Below are positions 7,917-16,102 of a stretch of 64,000 nt of DNA, in pieces (positions within the stretch are counted from its first letter, which is position 1; each line of letters opens with the position of its first letter). Where the stretch lies: the NCBI GenBank assembly GCA_036924835.1, contig JBAGRR010000001.1:930001-994000 (forward strand), in the 5' to 3' direction. The DNA comes from Nitrobacteraceae bacterium AZCC 1564. GTDB lineage: Bacteria; Pseudomonadota; Alphaproteobacteria; Rhizobiales; Xanthobacteraceae. The notes beneath the pieces were generated by a model. The model had not been told where the DNA came from. It saw only the letters and a list, made by a program, of their open reading frames with translations, and did not search any database. Made by a program: the position numbers and the translations under genes.

Positions 7917-10276
7917 GCGGAAACTCCTTCATCCGCTTTCGTCCGATTCTTGCCCTTGGCCTGCTGAATTGCTTCCAGCACTCTGCGCGGCGTAATCGGC
8001 GATTGGAGCAATTCCGCGCCGAGCGATTTCAGCGCGTCGTTGACGGCATTGCCGATGGCGGCCGGCGGCGCAATTGCACCACCCTCGCCGAGACCTTTGA
8101 CACCGAACTCAGTGTAGGGTGCCAGCGTTTCCATGTGGCCGAGCTTCGGCGCAGGCACCTCGGTCGGACCCGGCAGAAGATAATCCGCAAAGGTCGACGC
8201 CAAGGGCTGGCCTGACGCATCAAAGTTCATCTCTTCGTAAAGCGCTGTGCCGATGCCCTGCGCGAGGCCGCCGTAGATCTGACCATCGACCACCATCGGG
8301 TTGATCAGCCTACCGCCGTCCTCGACGATGGCGTAATCGAGAATTTCGATGTCGCCTATTTCCGGATCGACCGCGACCACCGCAACGTGCGTTGCATAGC
8401 TGAAGGTCCCGGAGTCGCGCACCGGCTTGTAGCCGACCGTCGCCTCCAGACCTCTGGGATCGACAGATGGCGGCAGATCCTGCGGGCGCCGATACCACGT
8501 GTACGCGATCTCCTGCAGGGTAACGCTGCCGTTCGGGCCAACCACGGCGCCGTCGCTGAGATTAACGTTCTCGATGTCGGTCTGCAGCAAATGCGCGCCG
8601 ATGCCCATCGCAAGCTTGCCAACTTCACGCGAGGCGGTCGCCACCGCGCCACCAGCCATCACTGCACAACGCGAGCCCCAGCTTCCGGTGGAATACGGCG
8701 TATATTCAGTGTCGCCATGCACGAGCTTGATCTTGGCCGTGTCGATGCCGAGGATTTCGTGAGCCACCTGCGGCAGCGTCGTCTCCATGCTTTGGCCATG
8801 GGAGTGGACGCCGACGCGCAGTTCGAGCCCGCCATCCGGGGTCATGCGTGCAGTCGCCTGCTCATGACCAGGGACCATCGGAATGCCCCAACCGGCATAG
8901 ACAGACGTCCCGTGCGCGCCCTGTTCGCAATAGACCGCCAGGCCAACACCGATCAGCCGGCCATCGGGATCCGGCGTCTTCTGCCGCTCACGCAACGCGG
9001 CAAGATCAATCTTTGCGAGCGCTTGCCGCAGCGATTCCGGATAGTCGCCGCTGTCGAAATGCTTCTTGGTGATATTGTCGAACGGCATCTGTTCGGGCCG
9101 AACGAGATTCTTCAGCCGCACCTCATACGGCTCGAGTCCCGCCTCGCGCGCGATCGCATCCATCATCAGCTCAATGGCGAAACAGACGCCCGTGCGCGCC
9201 ACGCCGCGATACGGCAGAATTGGACACTTATTGGTCGCGACCGACCAGGTGCGGCAGCGATAAGACGGAAAATCGTAAGGCCCCGGCAAAATGCTCGCGA
9301 CCTGCGCGGCTTCCAGACACGCGGAGAATGGATATGACGAATAGGCCCCGGAATCGACCGTGGCTTCGCATTCAACACCACGCAGCGTGCCGTCACGGTC
9401 CGCATAAACGGTGATGTTGTAGTGGTGTTCGCGGCAGTTGGCGCCCGCCGTCAGATGCTCACGGCGATCCTCAATCCAGCGTACGGGATGACCACAGCGC
9501 ATTGCGAGCCAGCCAAGGCAGACGTCTTCCGTCAGCACGATGCCCTTGTAGCCGAAGCCGCCGCCGACATCGGGCGACACGATCCGCACGTTAATCTGCT
9601 CGAGCCCGAGACATTCGGACAAACCATTACGTACGATGTGCGGCTGCTGGTTGCCCGTGTACAGCACAAGCTGACCCATTCGCTTGTGCCATAGGGCGAC
9701 CGTGCCCCTTCCCTCCATCGGCGCCATACTCTGGCGCGCGGTTGAAATTTCGCGGGTAATTTTGATCGGCGCATCGTACGCCGCTTCCATGTTCACATCG
9801 ACAAATGTCTCAAGAAAGACGTTGTCGCCCCAATGCTCGTGAAGCAGCGCCGAATCCGGACGCTTCGCCAGCAGCATATCGTAAACGGCGGGTAGCTCCT
9901 CGAACTCGACCTCGACAGCAGCGGCAATATCTTCCGCTTCGGCGCGCGTGTCGGCCACACACATCGCGATCAGCTCGCCGACCTGACGCACCTTCTCGAA
10001 GGCGAGGATCGGCTGTTCGGAAACCTTGAAACCTGGCAGGCCAGATACCGCGCGGATGGGCTTCACGCCCTCAAGGTCCTTTGCCGTGAAAACGCTATCG
10101 CGGAACTGGGGCGGAATCCGAATGTCCTTGATGCGGGCATGTGCCAGCGGACTACGAACAAACGCCACGTCGCGCATACCGGCCAAGCGAATGTCCGCAA
10201 CGAACTCCCCACGCCCGCGCATCAGGCGGTCATCTTCCTTGCGCAGAAGCCGCGCACCCACACCCTGCTTCGTCAT
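7913..10276 (-). CDS. Molybdenum hydroxylase large subunit (xanthine dehydrogenase family)
   Basis: Catalytic subunit holding the molybdopterin cofactor. With the ATG at 10276 it has 787 residues. This start is preferred over the ATG two codons upstream because GAGGG lies eight bases before it. Visible motifs are GGGFGYKG (about 238-245), PYRGVAR (about 355-361) and GLGEGGAIAPP near the C-terminus, with the likely catalytic Glu at about 731. The PYRGVAR loop resembles the AYRGAGR loop of form II or other hydroxylases, not the AYRCSFR loop of true (form I) CO dehydrogenase. CO oxidation is therefore unlikely, and hydroxylation of an N-heterocycle or aldehyde is more probable. Expression is probably controlled by the adjacent GntR regulator. 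Confidence 0.93.
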   Translation of the reverse strand: MTKQGVGARLLRKEDDRLMRGRGEFVADIRLAGMRDVAFVRSPLAHARIKDIRIPPQFRDSVFTAKDLEGVKPIRAVSGLPGFKVSEQPILAFEKVRQVGELIAMCVADTRAEAEDIAAAVEVEFEELPAVYDMLLAKRPDSALLHEHWGDNVFLETFVDVNMEAAYDAPIKITREISTARQSMAPMEGRGTVALWHKRMGQLVLYTGNQQPHIVRNGLSECLGLEQINVRIVSPDVGGGFGYKGIVLTEDVCLGWLAMRCGHPVRWIEDRREHLTAGANCREHHYNITVYADRDGTLRGVECEATVDSGAYSSYPFSACLEAAQVASILPGPYDFPSYRCRTWSVATNKCPILPYRGVARTGVCFAIELMMDAIAREAGLEPYEVRLKNLVRPEQMPFDNITKKHFDSGDYPESLRQALAKIDLAALRERQKTPDPDGRLIGVGLAVYCEQGAHGTSVYAGWGIPMVPGHEQATARMTPDGGLELRVGVHSHGQSMETTLPQVAHEILGIDTAKIKLVHGDTEYTPYSTGSWGSRCAVMAGGAVATASREVGKLAMGIGAHLLQTDIENVNLSDGAVVGPNGSVTLQEIAYTWYRRPQDLPPSVDPRGLEATVGYKPVRDSGTFSYATHVAVVAVDPEIGDIEILDYAIVEDGGRLINPMVVDGQIYGGLAQGIGTALYEEMNFDASGQPLASTFADYLLPGPTEVPAPKLGHMETLAPYTEFGVKGLGEGGAIAPPAAIGNAVNDALKSLGAELLQSPITPRRVLEAIQQAKGKNRTKADEGVSA

Positions 10277-10407
10277 GCACATTCCCTCGAAGGCCCGGTG
10301 ACAACTGCCACGCCAAATTCATCCTATTTTTAGAACGATAGCAAGACCTCGTTCGCAGACTTCAACGATCAAAGAATTTGCAAAAATAGAGGCAGATTGA
10401 CGCGGAT

Positions 10408-11223
10408 TTAGGCTTTGCGAGCTTTGCTGCGCCGCGCCAAATCAACGGCTTTGTAGCCATTGCGCGCTTTTTTTTCCCGAACCGGGTTGGTCGCGAGAAG
10501 ATCCATCTGCAATTTGATGCTCTCACTACGATAAATGATATCGCCGACGTAGATGGCAATCCCGCCATCATTGACGACAACACAGTGGGCTGCGACCGTT
10601 GGCGCCCCGATCGAAATCTTCAGAAGATCGGCAATTTCGGGATCCGCACTGCCGATCGTCAGGGTCTGGTGCGCTTCAAGCAGCGTAATCTCTTCCATGG
10701 AGTCGATTGTGACCAGCGCCGCTGCGTTTTTGAAACGAACCGGATTCAAATCAAAGACTTCGCGCGCCAGAAGAATATTAACGACTGAATATGGATCCTC
10801 ATTGCGGTACTGAACGCTGCGCAATTTCACGTAGCTCGAAGCAAGATCGCCATCGGAATTGCCCAGATTGGGAGGCGGCACGTCTTCGTCGATCGTCAAG
10901 CGCCGAGGCACATTGTCCTTGAGGGAGTCGATCAAAGTATTCCAGCTCGTTGCAAGCTTGACCCAGTGACGGTCCGGAGTCTTTTTTGCAACGAACGTGC
11001 CAAGCCCCTGACGAGCCTGAAGCAATCCCTCTTCACGCAAGATGTCGACAGCCTGCCTGACCGTGACGCGCGCGACCTCGAACTCTCGTTCAAGCTCTTC
11101 AAGAGTGGAAATTTTCTCCCCGGCGCCCCATTGTCCGGACTGTATTCGCGTTCGCAACACCGAGGCCACCTGAATATACAGGGGCACGCGGCTACGATCA
11201 TATGCCTTTAACAGCTTGGACAC
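10408..11223 (-). CDS. GntR-family regulator with UTRA ligand domain
   Basis: HutC-subfamily transcription factor of 271 residues. Residues about 13-80 form the winged helix, including EEREFEVARVTVRQAVD-like recognition-helix features (TVRQAVDILREEGLL) and the wing GLGTFVA. Residues about 100-240 form a UTRA small-molecule sensing domain. It lies upstream of the hydroxylase genes on the same strand and divergent from pxpBC, the usual place for a local regulator of a catabolic operon. A shared TACTATCTT element in the pxpA and pxpBC promoters is a candidate operator. The inducer is probably a substrate or intermediate of the pathway, but is unknown. Confidence 0.9.
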   Translation of the reverse strand: MSKLLKAYDRSRVPLYIQVASVLRTRIQSGQWGAGEKISTLEELEREFEVARVTVRQAVDILREEGLLQARQGLGTFVAKKTPDRHWVKLATSWNTLIDSLKDNVPRRLTIDEDVPPPNLGNSDGDLASSYVKLRSVQYRNEDPYSVVNILLAREVFDLNPVRFKNAAALVTIDSMEEITLLEAHQTLTIGSADPEIADLLKISIGAPTVAAHCVVVNDGGIAIYVGDIIYRSESIKLQMDLLATNPVREKKARNGYKAVDLARRSKARKA

Positions 11224-11380
11224 ATTAGCACTTCTTATTGGAATCCGATGCTTGCGCGAGGATCATAACTAACCATGAAATCAAAGCAATGTGCTAGCAA
11301 CTGTTTAGCGTATGCACCTCACCGCGGGGACTATTCATTGTGACAACACCATTCGGTATGGCGCAGGAATTGCAGAGCAC

Positions 11381-11452
11381 CCTAGTCCGCGGATTTGAAG
11401 TTCTTCCGAGTGAAGCCGCAAGCCTGCGCGAACTTCGGATTCGGGACACCAG
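11381..11452. repeat. Palindromic intergenic repeat, family 1 (degenerate copy)
   Basis: The right arm GAACTTCGGATTCGGGACAC and a diverged left arm (GGATTTGAAGTTC) flank a short centre. The arms match the family-1 element at 14472-14547 (outer arm CTAGTGTCCC). It lies between gntR and the pxpB promoter. It may fold into a hairpin and act as an insulator or terminator for transcripts entering from either side. Confidence 0.6.
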
Positions 11453-11489
11453 GTGAAATGTGCATTTCCAGTCTGTCCCATTGAGGGAT

Positions 11490-11519
11490 TTGACGCAATA
11501 ATACTATCTTCGGTACAAT
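11490..11519 (+). promoter_or_regulatory. Predicted pxpBC promoter with candidate operator
   Basis: TTGACG (11490-11495) and TACAAT (11514-11519) are separated by 18 bases, a good sigma-70-type promoter 26 bases upstream of the pxpB ATG. TACTATCTT (11502-11510) fills the spacer and recurs in the pxpA promoter spacer. A protein bound there would block RNA polymerase, as expected of a GntR repressor. Binding is inferred. Confidence 0.5.
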
Positions 11520-11545
11520 AATATCAATGCGAACGGGTGTCTGTC

Positions 11546-12271
11546 ATGGCTGACTTTAGGATTTTGAAAGCGGCGGACAGCGCGCTCGTGATCGAATTTG
11601 GATCGACGATCGATCGCAAGATCAGCGACCGTGTGCTCGCACTTGCGGAAACCCTTGAGCATGCCAAGCTCCCCGGGGTCACCGAAGTCATCGCAACATT
11701 TCGTTCGCTGAGCATCAACTACGACTCTCTCGTCACAACAGGCAATGAACTCGAACAGGCGGTTCATGCGTTCGTTAATCAGTCCACGCAGGCTTCTGGC
11801 GGCAAGCGGCTTTGGGAGATTCCGGTCTGCTACGAACCGGAATTCGCGCCCGATATCGAGGAAATAGCGAAAGCCGCGAAGCTTTCGGTCGAGGAAGTGA
11901 TCACGCTTCACTCCGGCACCCAATATCATGTCTACATGATCGGGTTCGTTCCCGGCTTTCCTTACATGGGCGACGTCCCGGAAAAACTTCGATTTCCCCG
12001 CCGATCCGATCCACGAACACGCGTGCCTCCCGGTTCGCTCGCCATCGCCACCAGCATGACCGCTGTCTATCCCTATGAAAGTCCAGGCGGCTGGCACCTG
12101 ATCGGAACGTCGCCTGTGCGGTTCTTCGATGCGGCATCGGCGCGAGGCGCTCTGCTCGGCCCCGGCGATGCCGTGAAGTTCAATCCGGTCGCCCCGGCCG
12201 AATTCGAACGCATAAAGCTCGCAGTGCAACGAAACGGCTACGTTCCGGATAGTTCGGAGATTGCAGCGTGA
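11546..12271 (+). CDS. pxpB: 5-oxoprolinase subunit PxpB (KipI family)
   Basis: PxpB pairs with PxpC to form the ATP-using half of the 5-oxoprolinase complex. The 241-residue protein shows GFVPGFPYMGDVPE, RVPPGSLAIA and YPYESPGGWHLIG, the hallmark stretches of the KipI/allophanate-hydrolase subunit 1 family, in the usual order. The ATG at 11546 is chosen. A GTG three codons upstream (11537) is also possible. The last four bases overlap the first codon of pxpC (GTGA). pxpA is encoded on the other side of the hydroxylase genes, on the opposite strand. Confidence 0.93.
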   Translation: MADFRILKAADSALVIEFGSTIDRKISDRVLALAETLEHAKLPGVTEVIATFRSLSINYDSLVTTGNELEQAVHAFVNQSTQASGGKRLWEIPVCYEPEFAPDIEEIAKAAKLSVEEVITLHSGTQYHVYMIGFVPGFPYMGDVPEKLRFPRRSDPRTRVPPGSLAIATSMTAVYPYESPGGWHLIGTSPVRFFDAASARGALLGPGDAVKFNPVAPAEFERIKLAVQRNGYVPDSSEIAA

Positions 12272-13305
12272 CTCCGGTTTTCAAAGTCATTGCCCCCGGC
12301 TTTCTCACCACCGTTCAGGATGAAGGGCGGCGCGGTTTCCAGCACGTTGGAGTGCCGGTTGCCGGCGCACTCGATCGCAACGGCTTCACGCTAGCGAATG
12401 CCTTGGTCGGCAATCCGCAAAGCAGCGCCTGCCTGGAAGTGATGGGATCGGGACCAGAGCTGGAAGTCCTATGTGACTCTGCGAGGATTGCGCTGGTCGG
12501 CAGCGGGGGCGGCCTTGAAATCAAAGGACGCGATCAGCCGCTCGTCCCTTCGGGACAGACCGTGCGCGTCACCAAGGGAGAAATCGTTCGCGTCAAGCTC
12601 GGGGGCGATGCGTTTTGCTCGTATCTCGCGATTGAAGGCGGGTTCGAAGTCCCATTGTGCCTCAACAGCAAGTCCACCTATACACGGGCCGCCTTCGGCG
12701 GCTTTTCTGGACGGCAACTTCAGGCCGGTGACATTCTTGACGGCAACAAGGATGATGTTGCCGCGCGCGAGGAAGTCACTTTAAACGAGCCCCGCGATTT
12801 GCGTTTCGCACAGCCAATACGTGTCGTTCTCGGACCGCAGGACGATTTTTTCACGGAAGCGGCCATTCAAGAGTTTCTCTCCGGCACGTACACCATTACG
12901 CCGGCCTCGGATCGCATGGGCTTCCGGCTGGAAGGACCGCTGCTTGAGCACAAAGGCGGCAACTACAACATTGTCTCGGACGGTATCGTCGCCGGCTCGA
13001 TCCAAGTCCCCGGTTCAAAGTTGCCGATCATCCTGCTGGCCGACGCTCAAACGGCCGGCGGATATCCGAAAATTGCCACTGTCATCTCGGCAGACCTGCC
13101 GCTGCTCGGCGTTCGCGGATCGGGACGAACCATTCGGTTCGAAGCGGTGTCACGCGAGGAAGCCGAGAACATTCGGCGCGCCGAGCACAAGCGAATTCAA
13201 GATGTCATTCAGGCGATCCGCCCCGTGGGCGAAACGCTCGGTATCAACCTCGAAGCGCTGTACAGCCACAACCTGATTGACGGCGTCGTTGACGCATATG
13301 CGTGA
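12268..13305 (+). CDS. pxpC: 5-oxoprolinase subunit PxpC (KipA, biotin-dependent carboxylase-like)
   Basis: PxpC is the partner of PxpB. The 345-residue protein carries the family signature GRRGFQHVGVPVAGALDR near the N-terminus, SACLEV, and in the second half PASDRMGFRLEGP and DGIVAGSIQVPGSKLPIILL. These fit the KipA/allophanate-hydrolase subunit 2 fold. It starts with GTG inside the end of pxpB, so the two are translationally coupled. The last 50 residues form a helical tail. Whether the complex acts on 5-oxoproline or on a lactam made by the neighbouring hydroxylase and F420 steps is open. Confidence 0.92.
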   Translation: MTPVFKVIAPGFLTTVQDEGRRGFQHVGVPVAGALDRNGFTLANALVGNPQSSACLEVMGSGPELEVLCDSARIALVGSGGGLEIKGRDQPLVPSGQTVRVTKGEIVRVKLGGDAFCSYLAIEGGFEVPLCLNSKSTYTRAAFGGFSGRQLQAGDILDGNKDDVAAREEVTLNEPRDLRFAQPIRVVLGPQDDFFTEAAIQEFLSGTYTITPASDRMGFRLEGPLLEHKGGNYNIVSDGIVAGSIQVPGSKLPIILLADAQTAGGYPKIATVISADLPLLGVRGSGRTIRFEAVSREEAENIRRAEHKRIQDVIQAIRPVGETLGINLEALYSHNLIDGVVDAYA

Positions 13306-13343
13306 CAGCGCGGCATCCTTCTCAGGTGCCGGAGAACGAGTCT

Positions 13344-14309
13344 CTAATAACCGCGCTTCAGATCGACGACATTGTCGAGCGGGCGACCAGCCTCGAATTG
13401 CTCGATCTGCCTGGCGACGTACGCCGAGATTTCGGTCGGGTCTGTGTCCGCCGCATTGTGCGGCGAGAGAATAACTTTCGGGTGCGACCAGAACGGGCTT
13501 TGCGCTGGAAGAGGCTCTGTCTCAAACACGTCAAGCGAGACGGCCCCTAACGTGCCGTCATCCAGGCAAGCGAGAATATCAGCTTCGTTCTGTAACCCGC
13601 CCCGCCCGGCGTTGATCAGCACCGGAGCACCCAGCGGACTATTGCGATCGAGTTGTGAGAAGACGCTTCGATTAAGGATATAACGCGTATCCGGGGTTAG
13701 CGGCAGGAGACATACAAGAATATTAGTGCGCGCCAGAAACTCCTTCAGTCCGGCTTGCCCCGAGTAGCACTCAATGCCTGGCAAGCTCTTCGGGCTCGCA
13801 CTCCAACCGACCACACGAAAACCGAGACGCTTCAAGACATCTGCTGCATCGCGGCCTAACGTGCCGAGCCCCATCACGCCGACGGAGATCTCGCTCGCCG
13901 CCGATTGATGCTTGGGTGCCCAGACCTTGTTCTGCTGACTTTGGGACAGGTACGGCTGCTGGCGGTGATGCATCAGCACATGCATCACGACGTATTCCGT
14001 CATGCGTCCCGTCAGATCGCCGATGGCAACACGAACGATCGGCACGTTCGGTAACGTGGAGTCTGCGATTAGTGCATCGACACCGGCGCCAAGATTGAAA
14101 ACGGCCTTCAGATTTGGAAACCCTGCGAGCGCGCCCGGTGTCGGCTTCCAGACCGCAGCGTATCCGACATCTTCGAGCCGACATGCGTCGCCAGGCAGCA
14201 ACGCGACTTGCCTGTCCTTGCAGACAGCGTTGAAACGTTGCCTCCAACGTTCCGGCGACCAGTTATCCGTACCGCCATTGATCAATACCGCGAGCGCTGC
14301 CTTACCCAT
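13344..14309 (-). CDS. ghrA: D-2-hydroxyacid dehydrogenase, glyoxylate/hydroxypyruvate reductase A type
   Basis: NAD(P)H-dependent reductase of 2-oxo acids such as glyoxylate and hydroxypyruvate. The 321-residue form starts at ATG 14309. The frame stays open upstream to 14381, but that part overlaps a repeat and looks non-coding. The Rossmann loop is VGVMGLGTLGRDAA. The catalytic trio is seen as Arg in NAGRGG, Glu in DVFETEPLP and His in LSPHNAAD. The short NAD-domain style and missing C-terminal extension fit GhrA rather than SerA. It is convergent with pxpC (38-nt gap), so it may or may not belong to the same pathway. Confidence 0.88.
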   Translation of the reverse strand: MGKAALAVLINGGTDNWSPERWRQRFNAVCKDRQVALLPGDACRLEDVGYAAVWKPTPGALAGFPNLKAVFNLGAGVDALIADSTLPNVPIVRVAIGDLTGRMTEYVVMHVLMHHRQQPYLSQSQQNKVWAPKHQSAASEISVGVMGLGTLGRDAADVLKRLGFRVVGWSASPKSLPGIECYSGQAGLKEFLARTNILVCLLPLTPDTRYILNRSVFSQLDRNSPLGAPVLINAGRGGLQNEADILACLDDGTLGAVSLDVFETEPLPAQSPFWSHPKVILSPHNAADTDPTEISAYVARQIEQFEAGRPLDNVVDLKRGY

Positions 14310-14382
14310 CCGATTCATCCTGCGTGAGCCGCACACACCAAAAGCACGCCTTGTTTCCCACGAGACGCACTCGGTTCGCAAC

Positions 14383-14458
14383 CTAGTGTGGTGGTTCAGA
14401 AGTTCGCCCGATTTCCTGCGCGTCCTTCAAGCGAACTTCTGAACCTGAACCACACTAG
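14383..14458. repeat. Palindromic intergenic repeat, family 2
   Basis: The left arm reads CTAGTGTGGTGGTTCAGAAG, continuing TTCGC, and the right arm is GCGAACTTCTGAACCTGAAC followed by CACACTAG, forming a long imperfect hairpin of 76 bases. A second copy with the same arms is at 42166-42241. It sits 14 bases from a family-1 element, giving a double hairpin between two genes that diverge from it. Confidence 0.8.
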
Positions 14459-14471
14459 AATCATAGATTTA

Positions 14472-14547
14472 CTAGTGTCCTCTCGAATCCAAAGTCCGCT
14501 ACAGAGCGCGCTGCACGATGAGGCGGACTTTGGATTCGGGACACTAG
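14472..14547. repeat. Palindromic intergenic repeat, family 1 (best copy)
   Basis: CTAGTGTCCTCTCGAATCC continues AAAGTCCGC. It is mirrored by GCGGACTTTGGATTCGGGAC followed by ACTAG, across a centre containing GCTGCACGATGAGGC. The same centre, reversed (GCCTCATCGTGCAGC), appears in the half copy at 49973-50010. This is the reference copy in this window for family 1. Confidence 0.8.
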
Positions 14548-14559
14548 GGCAGGACAGAC

Positions 14560-15945
14560 TTATTTGGCGCGCGGAGTTGCAACCAGACGCAGGAAGCTCA
14601 TTACGGCTCCGAACGCGGCAAACCCCGCACCAAGTGCCAGAGCGAGGGTCGCACCTTGCCGATCAGCCAGACCAAAACAAAGTGCAGCAAGGGCCGCGCC
14701 CGTGGTCTGGCCAGTCAGCCGAGCGGTGGCAACAAGACCGCTGGCCCCACCACTTCGACCCGGCGGTGCGCTGGACATGATCGCTTTCATGTTCGGAGAT
14801 TGGAAAAAACCAAAGCCACATCCGCAAACCATCATGCGCCAGACGATGTCTGCAATGCTTGGTTCAGCCGGGAGCATCGCCAGCAGCGCCATGCCGATGC
14901 CGAGCATGACAAGGCCCATTCCTCCGAGGAGCCCGGCGGGATGACGGTCTGACAAACGCCCGGCAATTGGCGCCATGATCCCCACGACGAGGGACCAGGG
15001 CGTCATAAAGAACCCCGTCTCAACCTGCGTCCGGTGCAGAACATCTTCGAAGTAAAATGGCAGCGACACGAATGCGAGCCCCTGCACCGCAAATGAGCAA
15101 ACTGCAGTCGCGACTGACAGGGAGAAAATCGGCCGGCGGAACAGGTCGATCGGCAACATCGGAGCCGGATGGTCGGCCTGCCTGCGGATCAGAAGCGCAC
15201 CGAAGACGACGGCACCGATCACTTCCACAATGACAAGCCAAGCTGACGTATTGTGAGCCGCACTGCCGATGCCGAGGATAAATAGACAAAGGCAAACCGA
15301 TGTCAGCAAAGCGCCAGGATAATCGAACGCATGGGTAGCGCGTGGGGTTTGTGGCAACGTCTTCAGGCCGATGAGTATCGCGGCCACGCCAAACGGAATG
15401 TTAATCGCAAAGAGCCAGGTCCAAGGGCCAACAGAAAGAATGCCCGAGGCGATGGTCGGACCAAGAGTGAACGCAGTTGCTACGACCAGCGCGTTGTTGC
15501 CGAAGCCCCGTCCGTGCATGCGTTCGGGATAGATAAAGCGAACCAGCGCCGTGTTCACGCTCATGACGCCAGCCGCGCCCAAGCCTTGCAGAACACGGGC
15601 GACCAACAGGCTAGGCAAGGACCAGGCGCACGCACATGCCAGGGATGCCAGCGTGAACAGCAGCAAACCCCAAAGATAAATGCGCTGGTGCCCGACGATT
15701 TCGCCCAGAGCCGCGAACGGCAGCAGCGTCGCCACCATCGCAATCTGGTAGACATTCACAACCCAGATCACATCGGCCGGGCTGACACGAAGGTCCGCGG
15801 CGATGGCCGGCAACGCGATGTTGGCGATAGCGGTATCAAGCGCCGCCATCGACAGCGCAGTGAAAACCGCCAGCAACGCCCAGCGCCGTCGCTCCGGAGG
15901 AAGGCCATCGGTCACAGGAGGAAACTTCCCCGAAATTGCATCCAT
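14560..15945 (-). CDS. MFS transporter, DHA2 (EmrB/QacA-like) type
   Basis: Proton-driven exporter of the inner membrane with 461 residues and about 12-14 hydrophobic segments. After a charged N-terminus (PPERRRWALLAV), the first helix carries ALDTAIANIALPAI, the motif D1-like sequence of the DHA2 family. VLQGLGAAGVMSVNTALVR matches antiporter motif C territory. Drug or metabolite export is likely; the substrate cannot be told. It stands alone on the minus strand next to two palindromic repeats. Confidence 0.88.
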   Translation of the reverse strand: MDAISGKFPPVTDGLPPERRRWALLAVFTALSMAALDTAIANIALPAIAADLRVSPADVIWVVNVYQIAMVATLLPFAALGEIVGHQRIYLWGLLLFTLASLACACAWSLPSLLVARVLQGLGAAGVMSVNTALVRFIYPERMHGRGFGNNALVVATAFTLGPTIASGILSVGPWTWLFAINIPFGVAAILIGLKTLPQTPRATHAFDYPGALLTSVCLCLFILGIGSAAHNTSAWLVIVEVIGAVVFGALLIRRQADHPAPMLPIDLFRRPIFSLSVATAVCSFAVQGLAFVSLPFYFEDVLHRTQVETGFFMTPWSLVVGIMAPIAGRLSDRHPAGLLGGMGLVMLGIGMALLAMLPAEPSIADIVWRMMVCGCGFGFFQSPNMKAIMSSAPPGRSGGASGLVATARLTGQTTGAALAALCFGLADRQGATLALALGAGFAAFGAVMSFLRLVATPRAK

Positions 15946-16102
15946 CCTGCGGGCTTTCCGAGTCAGATTTTCAATGTGGTTGGATTAAGCGCTTATCTAG
16001 TCGGGATAGGTGACGGTCGGCAGTAGCAGGTGTGCATGCGGCATATGCGCCAGAGCCTTACAATGGTCGCGCTGAATTTGGCCGAAAACGACCGCCTGCG
16101 GA

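Larger units (their letters stand above)
11224..11545. other. Divergent regulatory region gntR / pxpB
   Basis: There is no gene in these 322 bases. They hold a degenerate family-1 palindromic repeat (11381-11452) and the predicted pxpB promoter with its candidate operator (11490-11519). No clear promoter for gntR was picked out. Confidence 0.6.

Noticed and set aside
7913-10276. True CO dehydrogenase (CoxL)
   Set aside because: The active-site loop is PYRGVAR, not AYRCSFR, so this is another member of the family despite CoxS/CoxM/CoxG-like parts.
14310-14381. N-terminal extension of the GhrA-type dehydrogenase
   Set aside because: It runs toward a palindromic repeat and has no homology-like features. 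The Rossmann-fold protein begins naturally at 14309.
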